A DNA stretch of 64,000 nt from Rhizodiscina lignyota (Eukaryota > Ascomycota > Dothideomycetes > Aulographales > Rhizodiscinaceae), in assembly GCA_010015805.1 (NCBI GenBank), contig ML978133.1:62001-126000 (forward strand), given 5' to 3'. This document shows positions 9,987 through 20,285 of the stretch, piece by piece; position 1 is the stretch's first letter; each line of letters begins with the position of its first letter. The notes below the pieces were generated by a model. The model had not been told where the DNA came from. It did no database searches and saw only the letters and a list, made by a program, of their open reading frames with translations. A program made the position numbers and the translations under genes.

Positions 9987-11639
9987 ATGTTATCAAAGGC
10001 TCATGTGTCTGCGGTGCTACTCAGCATAGGATCGTCACTGGCTGCACCAGCTCCACAAGGTAGCATCAGTCTTAATGGCAGCCCTTGGGGTGGCGGATGT
10101 TTATGGCAATGGGGATGCCACAATGATGGCGGATATTGGTTCAGCCAGACCGAAGATGTGCTCGAGACTATGCAAGCGACATACTGGAATGGTTCCTACT
10201 GGCCGACGACGATCCAGTGGATTGGCGCCGTCCTTGATACCCTCCTCGCGGCTTCGGACCGGTCGTTTACTAATGCGTTGATAGAGTACAACGGCAAAGT
10301 GCCAGGTGCTCAGTCCTCAACAAGCCAAATTCAAAGCGAGATCCAAAAGTACTTCTCCCAGGTTGAGGCTTACTATAGCAACGAGGATACTATTCAGATA
10401 TTCGGCGCTGCATATGATGACGCGCAGTGGGTAGTGCTGGAATGGCTCGAGGCACTTAAATTCATCAATCAGTACGATGCTTACTCCAAATCTAGTCTCG
10501 GCCAGAGCGATATTGCGAAGTTTGCACACCGAGCACATATTTTCTACAACATCGTCCAAGACCAATTTGACACCAGCCTTTGCGGTGGCGGCTTGACATG
10601 GAACCCGGCTCTGGCAACGTACAAAAACTCCATTACCAACGAGCTCTTCGTCTCAAGTAGCATTGGCATGTACTTGTACTTCCCAGGTGACAGCAATACG
10701 GATCCATATCCAAACCCTCGCTACACATCTGTCACCAATAACACCTTACCACCGCTTCTAAAACTAGCGGCGCATGACCCATTACTCTTGGACAATGCAA
10801 AGAAGGAATGGACGTGGTTCAAATCGCAGCCTTTTAGAAACGCTCAAGGTCTTATCATCGATGGGTTCCACATCTCAGACAACCAAACCACATGCGATGA
10901 GCCGAACGATATGATTTACACTTATAACCAAGGTGTGATGCTGTCGGGCCTGCGACAACTCTGGGAAGCCACTGGCGACACCTCGTACCTCGACGATGCT
11001 TACGACCAGATATGGTCCACCATCAATGCGACGGGCTGGTTTTCGCTACGAGGCGATGACAGTGGTGCTTGGGCCGGTCTGGGTCGGAATGGCATCATGG
11101 AGGATTACTGCGACGCACCAGCAAATTGCAGTCAAGATGCGCAGATGTTCAAGGGAATCTTCTTCCACCATTTGGATGCTTTCTGTGAGCCTCTACCCAC
11201 CGAGACTCCGCTCATCCCGGACCTCACATATACCGCACCTTCTTCTCTCGCATCTTCCCATGCGAGTAAGTGTGACAGTTATGTTCCCTGGGTCGAGCAC
11301 AACGCACATGCTGCACTTGCAACGCGGAATGGCAGCAACATCATTGGAGGCTGGTGGGGTGCGGCGTACGCGAATGTCTCCGCTAGCAATCCGTGGCCCA
11401 GCTATGGACATCCGCATCCAGGGCAAGATCCTTGGAATGATCCTGGACTCCTGAATCAGTCGCCCTGGGCGTGTCGAAGTCAACATGGTTGTAAAAGTGG
11501 TGGTGTGCATGGTCGTAACCCGCCGCAGGTGGACGAAGGCGACGCGAGGAATGTCCAAACTGAAGGGAGCGGGTTGGGTGTAGTGAAAGCTGCGAGCGAT
11601 ATGATTTTGAAGCGACCGCCAACTTATCCTTCGACGTAA
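9987..11639 (+). CDS. Secreted glycoside hydrolase family 76 (alpha-1,6-mannanase type)
   Basis: Single-exon ORF of 550 residues from the ATG at 9987; an open frame extends slightly upstream without an ATG. A signal peptide is evident (MLSKAHVSAVLLSIGSSLAA), followed by APAPQ. The DDAQW motif at residues 144-148 (two adjacent aspartates followed by W) corresponds to the catalytic Asp pair of GH76, and conserved aromatic stretches such as CGGGLTWN and YTYNQGVMLSGL fit the (alpha/alpha)6 barrel. Family knowledge: fungal GH76 proteins (Dfg5/Dcw1 and secreted relatives) cut or transfer alpha-1,6-mannan in the cell wall. There is no hydrophobic C-terminus, so a GPI anchor is unlikely and secretion is expected. 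Many NxS/T sites are present. Confidence 0.85.
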   Translation: MLSKAHVSAVLLSIGSSLAAPAPQGSISLNGSPWGGGCLWQWGCHNDGGYWFSQTEDVLETMQATYWNGSYWPTTIQWIGAVLDTLLAASDRSFTNALIEYNGKVPGAQSSTSQIQSEIQKYFSQVEAYYSNEDTIQIFGAAYDDAQWVVLEWLEALKFINQYDAYSKSSLGQSDIAKFAHRAHIFYNIVQDQFDTSLCGGGLTWNPALATYKNSITNELFVSSSIGMYLYFPGDSNTDPYPNPRYTSVTNNTLPPLLKLAAHDPLLLDNAKKEWTWFKSQPFRNAQGLIIDGFHISDNQTTCDEPNDMIYTYNQGVMLSGLRQLWEATGDTSYLDDAYDQIWSTINATGWFSLRGDDSGAWAGLGRNGIMEDYCDAPANCSQDAQMFKGIFFHHLDAFCEPLPTETPLIPDLTYTAPSSLASSHASKCDSYVPWVEHNAHAALATRNGSNIIGGWWGAAYANVSASNPWPSYGHPHPGQDPWNDPGLLNQSPWACRSQHGCKSGGVHGRNPPQVDEGDARNVQTEGSGLGVVKAASDMILKRPPTYPST

Positions 11640-11965
11640 AGCCACTCGAACTCTGTTCAAAATTAGCTACGTCTAGGTCAATCGTAATGTTGGGAGTCAT
11701 CTCTTCACGCATCGTATACTTCGTTATGAGGTCGACTACTGCGCTCGATATTGCGGACTCTTCACCTAATATGACGTCAATTGCTGGCTGGATATTTGAA
11801 CTTTTGTGAATTAGTGCAAGCTGTTCAAAGAGACTCTGCGGCCCATCGAACACATCCTTCGCATACACGCAAGTCAAGCCTGTGATATACGGAAAGAGTT
11901 CATTCAAATGTAAGGCTAGGCAATAAGTGCGGAGTCTACATTGGGCATCGAAAAGCTGCTTGAAG
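11640..11965 (-). pseudogene. Unrecognised ORF fragment without start codon
   Basis: A minus-strand frame is open from about 11965 through the end of the GH76 gene and reads, in part, CVYAKDVFDGPQSLFEQLAL. The non-overlapping part has protein-like composition, but there is no ATG at a sensible position and stops lie just upstream. It may be a relic of a gene, but I could not place its family. It could also be a chance frame. Confidence 0.25.
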
Positions 11966-12679
11966 ACTTTGATGTCTCAACTGATAGTATTTCAGTTTTC
12001 TCTTGCTCTAATACTTGTTCGAAATGGTACTGGGAGGATTTTCAAGCGTCCAATAGTATCTGCAACTTTAATGGCGCATAGTCGAAAAGCGGTTTCGCGA
12101 CGCCCAACCGAGTCCGACTAATGCATTAAATTAAGCCGGGGCCCTCGTTATTCGTGCACGACTTGGAATTTGCCATGCGTTTCATTGGCCTTGACCTGTC
12201 GCAACGAAGTGGCCGACGCATCTTTAAGGCCCACTACGAGACACGCGATTATATCCATTGCTCTTTCACGATGATCAATTGGTATGATTCATTAGCTCAT
12301 CGTCGCTTTAGGCAATTCTCTTCGGAGCTTCCTCTTGCAGGGTCCGCGCGGATCTGACAGTTTCTACGGTAAGGATTCTACCAAACTTCGGCGAACCAGG
12401 TCAATTGCGCAAGGCACGTTCGTGCTAACAGATGGATACCAACATCCGTTTTCGAGCCGATTTACGCAAGAAAATATCAATTCGCCGATATCGAGGCGAG
12501 TAATAGTTCGGAATTCCCGTGCATCTCTGCGGTCGTGCAGAGCAGATTCGACGTACAAAAATCTCGCGATGCCTCACCTGTCTCTTGGATGAGCCGGAGG
12601 TAAATTGAGGGTTTCCATATCTCAATCGAATTTCTATATACCTCTCGTTGAGTAAATGTTCATTTGGTCCTCATATATC
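11966..12679. other. Intergenic region upstream of the acid phosphatase
   Basis: About 0.7 kb with no convincing exon. A TATATA element at 12634-12639 lies about 41 bp before the phosphatase ATG at 12680. Small ORFs in this tract overlap on both strands and show no family features. Confidence 0.35.
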
Positions 12680-14164
12680 ATGTCGTATTACTTGGTTCTT
12701 TCGCTCTTGCTGAACGCCGTGACGGCAGTGGAGCTGGTTGGAGATTCAACAGGCACGATTCCAGCGAAATTTCCTCCGTATCTAGGCGGTCAATCACCAT
12801 GGTTCCCAGGTATTAATGCATTTTTGAACATATACATGTAAATATCGTACTGACTTAGACATGGAGGTCCCAACGTGAACCACATCTCTCCCGAGCCACC
12901 CGAAGGATGCTCTGTTGACATGGCCGCTTTCACAAGTCGGCATTCCTCTCGTTACCCCGACCCAGGTTCTTATGAACAATGGGTAGCTCTTCAGTCGAAA
13001 ATCCAGAATGCGTCTTTTACTGCTCATGGGCCTCTTTCTTTCATATCGGACTGGAAAACTGCGCTCCGCCATCCAGACCAGGAGATCTCGCAAATATCAA
13101 TTGGCGGCTACAAAGAGCTATACGACATGGGCGTGACTTACAGACTCCGATACCCGGACATGTATTCCGACAATCAGCCGTTCTATGTCTGGGCCAATCA
13201 GTACCAGACCAACCAGCCTCGTGTGATAGATTCGGCTCGCCTCTTCGTTCGTGGATTCGTCGGACCTAATGCGACCACTGATGGCTCGGTGTACGTATTG
13301 AACAACACTGATCCTCGTGGCATTGCCAATTCTCTGGCTCCCTCTGATATCTGCCCCACATATATGGACACATCTGGAGGATCCTTTGCCACCGAATGGG
13401 CGAACATCTACCTTCCCCCAATCGTCGACCGTGCCAATGCTCTGACGAGCCCAAAAGGCGCCGTAAACTTCACAGCATCCGATGTCAGCAATTTCCCAGT
13501 TCTATGCGGCTATGAGTCCCAGATTACCGGCCGCACGAGCCCGTGGTGCGGAACATTCACAGAGCCCGAGCTCAAGCAGTTTGAGTACGCGCAAGACATA
13601 AGGTACTACTATGGCTCCGGACCAGGAGCACTGAAGAACGACACATTCATGTTGCCGTTCCTTGCTGCCGTCGTGCAGCGGTTCATGGACGGACCAAACA
13701 AGACATACACATCCAGTGATGGCACCAAGTTCACTCCCCCACCATTGATCGGAACATTCACGAATGACGGCCAGATCAACCAGCTCGCCAGCACGATAGG
13801 CGTGTTTGACGATCAAGCTCCATTGCCCGCGAATCACATCCCGCCGAGGCAAAAGTACATTGCTTCTCGTTATGTTACCATGCGTGGCACGATCGGATTT
13901 GAGCGACTCAACTGTAAGGGGAAGCAATATATGCGCACGCTGCTGAACGATGCGGTGTATCCCGTCGTTGGATGCGACTCTGGGCCAGGATGCTCTTGCC
14001 CGCTGAATGAGTACGCACAGCTGGTAGCGCGAAAGCAGAAGGAAGCGGGGAATTTTGTCGACGTGTGTTTCGGGGCTGCTGCGCATGCTGCTGTAAATGG
14101 TACGGCGAAGACTACGTTCCTGACGGATCTGGCGCTTCCTTGGGAACGGAAGGTCGTACCATAG
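12680..14164 (+). CDS. Secreted histidine acid phosphatase family protein
   Basis: Exon 1 is 12680-12809, an intron covers 12810-12866 (57 nt, GTATTA...GGAG), and exon 2 is 12867-14164; 475 residues. The N-terminus is a signal peptide (MSYYLVLSLLLNAVTAVE). The junction restores SPWFPGPNVNHISPEPPEGC, a typical start for fungal histidine acid phosphatases. The phosphate-binding motif is RHSSRYP at residues 68-74, a known variant of RHGxRxP. The distal catalytic dyad, usually HD, reads ND here (FTNDGQINQL, about residue 343). Paired cysteines near the C-terminus (CDSGPGCSC) are typical. Family knowledge: the class cleaves phosphomonoesters, including phytate, via a phosphohistidine. The loss of the proton-donor pair's His may lower activity, or this subfamily may use a different donor. 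Confidence 0.85.
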
Positions 14165-14433
14165 CAAGGGACTGAATCGTGTGTATAGAAGCTGCTATGA
14201 AATGAGATAATCTGCATAAATCTAGAATAAAACAAACATAATGAAGCTGCGAAGTGACCCGAACTTTTCCTCTTTAGCTGTTTTCAATCTGAGCCCGAAA
14301 CGCATCTCCCATTCGGTTAGCGCCATATTTCATATCCTTAACCAACGCCAACGCTCTTACCAGTAGTCAATTTTAGTATCCTTGGGTGATCATTTCCATC
14401 GTTAACTTCTGAGGACATTGAAATGTGATCAGA

Positions 14434-15228
14434 TCAGAAGCGGCTCTCTCCACTTTCAACATCGTAGCCTCCCACCCACCAAATAGCCGCTTTGACAATC
14501 TCCTTCTTAACCAACAATTCTTCCGCAGTCCTCGGTGCATACACCATCAAGAACCCACCGGGGACAAAACGACTCAGCCATCCGCCCTTGGCAAGTGGAT
14601 GCCGCTCCCCCCAACCTGCATTTAGAACGATTGCCGCATCCGCAGGGTGTAGCGTGAGATGCGTGCTACCATCGGATGGGTGACTATGGCATATCTCGCC
14701 GGAGCAGTTGCGGGAGCCTGTTCTACGGATGACAGATGGGGATGGAGAGAGCGTGAAGAGGCCAGGTCCATGTTTCTCGAGACATGATGTTCCAAGCCTG
14801 AGCTGCTGAGGATGCTTCTGCGCAAGGTCGTACACCATTTGAGACCAGAGGTTGAATAGGTGGATAGGTGGACGTTGCGTCGTCTGTCGATGAGGAGCGA
14901 TTCCTTCGACCGCCGGGCGAGGGCCAATGCGAGGGGAAATGTACTTTAGGTAGCCAGATTGCGGGTTGAGTGATGGAGGAATAGCTGCAGGCTCGAGGGG
15001 ATTGCTGATCGCAAAGAGCGATAAGAATTTGATTTTAACATACCCCGGAAAGGTGGATGGAGTACCTCCAGGGCCGAGAGCTTTGAAGCGGCAGAAGTCG
15101 ATGTGGATGAGGTAGATGCAGAATGCTGAGAGGATGATAATAAGGAAGATAACTAGAGGGTGGGGCGTAATTATTCCAGAACGCGTGATGATGGAGAGCG
15201 GAGTCGGCTGCATGGCTGTTGGTATCAT
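14434..15228 (-). CDS. Membrane-anchored luciferase-domain protein
   Basis: Single-exon ORF of 264 residues, with ATG at 15228 and a second ATG (MQPTPL) five codons later. A single transmembrane helix lies near residues 25-45 (LVIFLIIILSAFCIYLI). The C-terminal part contains HSHPSDGSTHLTLHPADA, then GWGERHPLA, and ends with VYAPRTAEEL...AAIWWVGG. This pattern is that of the so-called luciferase domain family found across fungi, which has no demonstrated light-emitting role. The single anchor suggests a membrane-tethered protein, with sidedness unknown. Biochemical function is unknown. Confidence 0.7.
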   Translation of the reverse strand: MIPTAMQPTPLSIITRSGIITPHPLVIFLIIILSAFCIYLIHIDFCRFKALGPGGTPSTFPGYVKIKFLSLFAISNPLEPAAIPPSLNPQSGYLKYISPRIGPRPAVEGIAPHRQTTQRPPIHLFNLWSQMVYDLAQKHPQQLRLGTSCLEKHGPGLFTLSPSPSVIRRTGSRNCSGEICHSHPSDGSTHLTLHPADAAIVLNAGWGERHPLAKGGWLSRFVPGGFLMVYAPRTAEELLVKKEIVKAAIWWVGGYDVESGESRF

Positions 15229-16404
15229 ATTTTCGAGCCGATGAAGTTTGCTGTCAGAAACAAGAGGCCAAGAGATGCTTAGCAGCTGTCACTTCTCGGA
15301 TAAAGAGGAATATATCGATCTCCAGGCCAGAGGAACTCGAGTGAAAGAAGTACAAAAGTGGCACGTGGTGCCAAAATGGGAGAAAGAAAACTAGAAGTGC
15401 TGAACGAAGTCAGAATAGAAATGCGTTGAGAACCGCACACGTGGGCGAGGAATGCGGAAGCCGGGAGAGACCCCAATTGGCAGTGTAACTGCTATTCTGC
15501 ATCGTGGCATGCCAAAATTGGTTGCAACTTCCTTACTTCACGCACGCGTGAGATAACTGCATAGCATTGCATTAAATGCAAAAGATACGGCGGAGTGATT
15601 TGGGCTCCGTCGTTTAACAGCTTACCGTCCATCTCCACAATTCGAATCCTGAGCGCCCGACTCTTGTGCAAAACGGGAGGAAACAAAAAGCAGGGTCACA
15701 AGATGCTGCTGAAAGTCTCACACGTCGTACGTATGACGTTAGTGGTGGCTATGGTACCCTCGTGGCGTGGGAGAGGGGATGTGCGACTACTGCAGGACAG
15801 AAGCTTAGGTTCTGACCATCAGGCCAGCTGACGTTGCATGCAGTCAACAGGCAGATACATGCGTCCAAGTCGTAGTGATAAGTAGTAGGCATACTTCGAT
15901 AGGAGCCAATTCCGAGGACGGGTGTGCATTTTATGATCTTAAATGAAATTGGGCGGATCGTCATGGCGTCGAGAGATGAGCTGTCCGGGAACTTGGATGC
16001 ATGGCAGGAAGTTGCAGAAGCGGTGGAGGTTTCCGGACCCGGATCCATGTGAACGGCTCTCTGCTACACAGCTAATGACATGAGTGTGACGTTCGAATGG
16101 GACGAAAAGCGGTATGCGCTTTGATTCGGCTATCAGGACACGCCACAATGCCAAGGCGGCAAGGCCCCGAAGTCCAAGGGTGCCGGGGTTTAGGCATACG
16201 TTTTTCCGATCCGGCCCCGGGCGCCCGTGCGTCGCGTCCGTATAAAATTCTCGCTCGACCTCGCAAATTCCTTTCCTTTTTTTCTTCAGTCGACTGTGAG
16301 TTTTCCACCTGCGTACCCAACTTTTTCATCGCGCAGATCACTAACAATGTATTGTAGTTACTCTAGAGAATCATTTCTATAGTAAACGTCTTTCTCTTGG
16401 TTTC
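15229..16404. other. Intergenic region with a promoter-like core
   Basis: Between 16160 and 16340 a GC-rich block (CCGGCCCCGGGCGCCCG) is followed by TATAAAATTC near 16241, then a long pyrimidine run ending in CTTCAG, and an AUG context (ACTAACAATG). It has the look of a strong polymerase II promoter with a leader, but no clear gene follows. The rest of the 1.2 kb shows no coding features. Confidence 0.35.
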
Positions 16405-16776
16405 TCACAGAAGCCACAGAGCCCAACCTGGCTGATGATCGAAATCCTCGATGCCCCAGAGTGAATATGACACATCTAGCATGTGGTGCGCTTCGGCTTC
16501 GGCTGGCGCGGTGCTGATGATCTCAACCCCGTTCTGGATGTCTGTTGCTTCGTGCCGGTCCGGCGGGGTGGGCGTCGATGGAGGTCTGACAGGCTCAATG
16601 CAAAAGGCTCTTGGTGTATGGGAGATACTGGGAGGTGTTTTGGAGAAGAATATAGTTGGTGATGAATGGGATTGCACAGCATTTGATAGACTCAACAATA
16701 TGATCGCCATTTGCATGGAAAACTGCCTGTCTTTATGACACCGTGCTGCCGTGCTTTTGTCGTGGGATCGTCTCAA
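16405..16776 (-). CDS. Possible small secreted protein
   Basis: ORF of 123 residues. From an internal Met (residue 21) it begins MQMAIILLSLSNAVQSHS, which resembles a signal peptide, and would give a mature protein of about 85 residues with few cysteines. No family is recognised. An open frame of similar length exists on the other strand, so this may not be a gene. Confidence 0.25.
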   Translation of the reverse strand: MRRSHDKSTAARCHKDRQFSMQMAIILLSLSNAVQSHSSPTIFFSKTPPSISHTPRAFCIEPVRPPSTPTPPDRHEATDIQNGVEIISTAPAEAEAHHMLDVSYSLWGIEDFDHQPGWALWLL

Positions 16777-16811
16777 CTAAGAAGATGCTTTCCGTCTTGA
16801 GGTGTCAAATT

Positions 16812-18062
16812 TCAACACCAAGCAAATTTTTCATTCGCAATCCACTCCACCACATCCTTCGGCTTTTGGCCCTTTCCCATCTCGCCGTACCATCTCAAGC
16901 TCGTGATACTCTCACTTTCTCTGTCGACAATCTTGACGTCCTTGATATCTTTTCCTGTCACAGACGACGCAGCCCTGACCGTTTGCTCACTCGGATTCCA
17001 CGCACTCACCACCTCCATATTCCATTTTCCAGCCTCTTTCTGCGCCTCCTTCAGCAGAGCTGCAACGGCCTTCTCACCCTCTGGAGTTCCATCAATCGCA
17101 GGCTCGACCACCAAGCGCAAGATGTACAGTACATTCTCCTCCACCTTGCCGATCTCCTCGTTGTAGTTCATGCGCACCCAGTAGCACCATGCCCGCTTGC
17201 CTTGCTCCGATCCCACAATAGCGCCTTTGACTTCTGGGCTCCTCTGGTACAACTCCCCGCATACAAAGTTCTCTCGTGAGTGCATCCAGTTGATCGTTTC
17301 TTTATCGGGAATCAACGCAAACGTTGTCTTCTGCGAAGAGGGGGCCTTCTCTAAGGTCGCCCTCAGCAGTCTCTCGTCTTCTTCGCACAGCGATGGCAAG
17401 TCTTCCTGATAGAGCGGCCTTACGCTATAATCTGCAGCGCCATTGGCGCCATTGGTACCATTGTCTGCCTCGCCCGACTTCGTCACCGCAGGGAGCTCCA
17501 CATGGGCCGATTCGAACGGCTGCCAGCCGCCATTGAGCGCGTAGAATGTCTTGCCAATATCCGAATACAGTGTGGTACATGCCACTTCCGCCTTCTCATT
17601 CTGATGGCTACGCAGCGCATCGCCAAGTAGCTGCATCATGCGCCCCGCATACCCTCGCCGTCTGAACTCTACAGGACAGAAGACCGATCCCACACCATGG
17701 CATATCACATCTCTCACTCCTGCGGTCCCATGGCTCCTTAGTAACGCCCGCTTGCGGATCGTTTCGCACCCACTCAATACGATGCGCTCTGTCTCTCCGT
17801 CTTCGTTGGTTATGAGCGGCAGAGAGGTGTCAATTAGGATCCACGATGTCAGTCCGCCGTCTCGCGTGTGGTCTTGGGCGACGAGGAAGGCTTCTCGCCG
17901 AAGGTACTGCTCGAGATTGAGCGAGCCCTTCCATGCGGCCCCATTGTTGCGCTGCTGCCGTAGGTTCTCGGCGGGGGTGGGGTGGGCGAGAGTCAGCGTC
18001 GAAGAGGTGACTGCGGGGAGGAGGGAAGGGTCGATGAGGCGCGTGGTCTCGTTTACTGTCAT
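16812..18062 (-). CDS. LYC1: Lysine N-acetyltransferase, Lyc1-like GNAT protein
   Basis: Single-exon ORF of 416 residues with ATG at 18062. The N-terminal GNAT fold carries an acetyl-CoA-binding motif A, VFCPVEFRRRGYAGRMM, with RRRGYAG at residues 134-140 in the expected R/QxxGxG/A layout. The C-terminal half contains WMHSRENFVCGELY and NVLYILRLVVEP, consistent with the fungal-specific Lyc1 family. Family knowledge: Lyc1 of Yarrowia acetylates free lysine as the first step of lysine use. The linker holds an Asn/Gly/Ala-rich stretch (NGTNGANGAA). It is convergent with the possible small ORF upstream in coordinate. Confidence 0.85.
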   Translation of the reverse strand: MTVNETTRLIDPSLLPAVTSSTLTLAHPTPAENLRQQRNNGAAWKGSLNLEQYLRREAFLVAQDHTRDGGLTSWILIDTSLPLITNEDGETERIVLSGCETIRKRALLRSHGTAGVRDVICHGVGSVFCPVEFRRRGYAGRMMQLLGDALRSHQNEKAEVACTTLYSDIGKTFYALNGGWQPFESAHVELPAVTKSGEADNGTNGANGAADYSVRPLYQEDLPSLCEEDERLLRATLEKAPSSQKTTFALIPDKETINWMHSRENFVCGELYQRSPEVKGAIVGSEQGKRAWCYWVRMNYNEEIGKVEENVLYILRLVVEPAIDGTPEGEKAVAALLKEAQKEAGKWNMEVVSAWNPSEQTVRAASSVTGKDIKDVKIVDRESESITSLRWYGEMGKGQKPKDVVEWIANEKFAWC

Positions 18063-18823
18063 TTTTGCTGGTTTGCGGTGATGAATGATTGGTAGTGAGA
18101 CTCGAAATAGAGATGTCGTGAGTCGACGAACAAAGAGATTGTGTATCGCGACCGGTCTATTGAGGCTAGAATGCGAGAGAGAAAAGAGCCGCCGGGTCTA
18201 TATCTATGTGTCTATCTGTGAAAACTAGGAAAAGAAAAACTGCTGAACCTTGTCTATGCGCGCGCGGATGTCAATGTCATGTCAAAAGTCGACCAATGCA
18301 GGGCATTTCCAGCGCCGGAAACCTCCAGAACATGATCACAAGGATGAGTCAAGAGACTTGGAACTTGACAAAGAGCGTAACATCGCCTCAGCTGGTGGAG
18401 ACCATGTGAGACACCAATTGGGCGTGCAACTGCCTCTAAAGGTGAGTAGAAGAGCGTGCGACACGGAATTGGAGTTGGACTGTGGGGAAGGGCGGTGTCG
18501 TCGTTGTGGGGACGGGTGGGTGATAGTTATTGTGCCGACGCAAAGCGATGACAAGCGCTTTCGATTAGATGCTCTGACGTGATGAATAATGGGAGGCAGG
18601 TGGAAGCAAAAAACGTGCAGACGCTGCGGACACGAGTGGAGTGTAAGACTATTACATTGCTTGCATGTAGGTCTGCCTATCTGAATTCAGGTACCAGTGG
18701 TGCTGGTTCATGGTATAGAACGACCCATCCATCCAATCCGAAAAAGTGCTTCCAAGTAATATAGAACTTCCCTGTTGCAGACGCCTTGCTAATTCAACGA
18801 GTCCAAAGTCAATATCATGAATC
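18063..18823. other. Intergenic region
   Basis: About 0.76 kb holding the LYC1 promoter and the 3' flank of the PPPDE gene. Overlapping short ORFs show no conserved features. Confidence 0.35.
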
Positions 18824-19718
18824 TCATGGAGGAGGTGCTCGCTCAGCCGGTGGCATCTCCCTCCCACTCGTGTCCCTGACTTTAGCGTTCTTCAGTGCCG
18901 GGCCAGGCTCCGTCGACACGCTTCGACTCTGACTATTCCGACTGATCTTATCCATCTGTTCATCCCACCGTTCTTGCTCCTCAGACGATACTTCCCTGTC
19001 TCGCTCGATTCTTCGCTGCTCAGCTCTCAACATTGCCACATGCTCATCATCATCCTCCGAGTCGTTGTCCAACAACTCCCCATCCGCAGTATCGTGGTCT
19101 GGCGGCGCGATCCACTCTCGTGGAACTACGCATGGCAATGCGAGGCCAATACTAGCAGCGCGGTTCAGCCATGAGGGCGCTTGTTTTGATGTGAGTTTCT
19201 CGCAGAGATAGGAGGTGAAGTGATTGCAGTTGTTCGTGAGGAGATTGTAACTCGTGCCTTGGAATTTCTGCGACGCTTCTTGGATAACCTGCTCAATCTC
19301 TGCCTCTGGGAGGAAGGAGAAGCCCTGGAGGATCTCGCATTTGAACGTTCCTCCCGGTGGCTCGAGTTTCGGTCTCGTCCAATACACGCCACTCACACCA
19401 CGCTTGTCATGTCCGCCGTATGCATACTCCCTGCCATTTACGACGACGCCGGAGTGAAGGAGAGAGCCCCCGAAGAACCAGAGGATGCTGGATAGCTTGC
19501 CCGGCTGTACGTGACGTTAGTGGGATATTTGGACTGTCGCGTGACTGCAGAACCCGGACAGTAGAGAAAGCAGAACATACTGGAAGAAGATCATAGACAT
19601 TTATGACAACCTCAGTTTTCTGTAGCGACAGAGTGGAGCGATGCGAAGCTTGTCGCTTTGCCTTTGGCTTGTGTTTCGAGGCGGTCGAGTTCCGCGGTGT
19701 CGACGATGGACTCGGCAT
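18824..19718 (-). CDS. PPPDE (DeSI-like) cysteine isopeptidase
   Basis: Exon 1 is 19718-19581, an intron covers 19505-19580 (76 nt, donor GTATGT, branch ACTAAC, acceptor TACAG), and exon 2 is 19504-18824; 272 residues. The fold begins VVINVYDLLPPGK. The catalytic His is in SLLHSGVVV (His63) and the Cys in LTNNCNHFTSYL (Cys139), with the expected GREYAYGGH segment between them. Family knowledge: PPPDE peptidases of the DeSI group remove SUMO or ubiquitin from targets. The N-terminal 35 residues are basic and the last 100 are Glu/Ser-rich and probably disordered. The spliced product keeps both catalytic residues and normal spacing. Confidence 0.88.
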
Positions 19719-20285
19719 TACTTTGAGTTAGTTTCAGGAAACGGACACGGCCCAGCCGGTCTCGTCGATGGTCATGTATTAAAAGACGTTGCAAACGAGA
19801 GACGGGTGATTCGAATGTGGGGAAAAGGAGACAGCTGCAGGACTGGAGATGGTGAGGCAGATTGCTGCATGCAACATGCACCGCCGCCAAATGGAGCGCT
19901 TGCGATGCGCCTGAGCGATGATGATTTGCTCGCCACCCGAGAGGGGACCCTTAGGAGCAGCTTAACGACGCGGAGGTTTCGGCGGCGGTTACTCCGCGAG
20001 GAGCTCTGCTCCTTCGGGCGCATTTGAAGATTTCATCAGGCTTGAAACACATTTGCTTCGTGAGCACTGACGTAGTGAAGGCGGGACAGTGTTCTCGTCT
20101 TCGAGCATCGAGACACAATTAGTACCTTTTCTTCCTCATTCTACTTCACTTCTCCACTCTTCGTTTTCTGCAGACGCGCAGCTCGGCCTGCGATCATCTT
20201 CTCCCATCCCACCTCAGCCCAGCCAAAGCACAACACCAATTCCATCACTTTTCAACTCCGCACATACGCAAGCAAGAAGAAAAAA
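19719..20285. other. Divergent promoter region, PPPDE peptidase / OLA1
   Basis: 567 nt between two divergent starts. A polypyrimidine-rich leader (CTTTTCTTCCTC and similar) precedes OLA1. No other features are seen. Confidence 0.4.
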
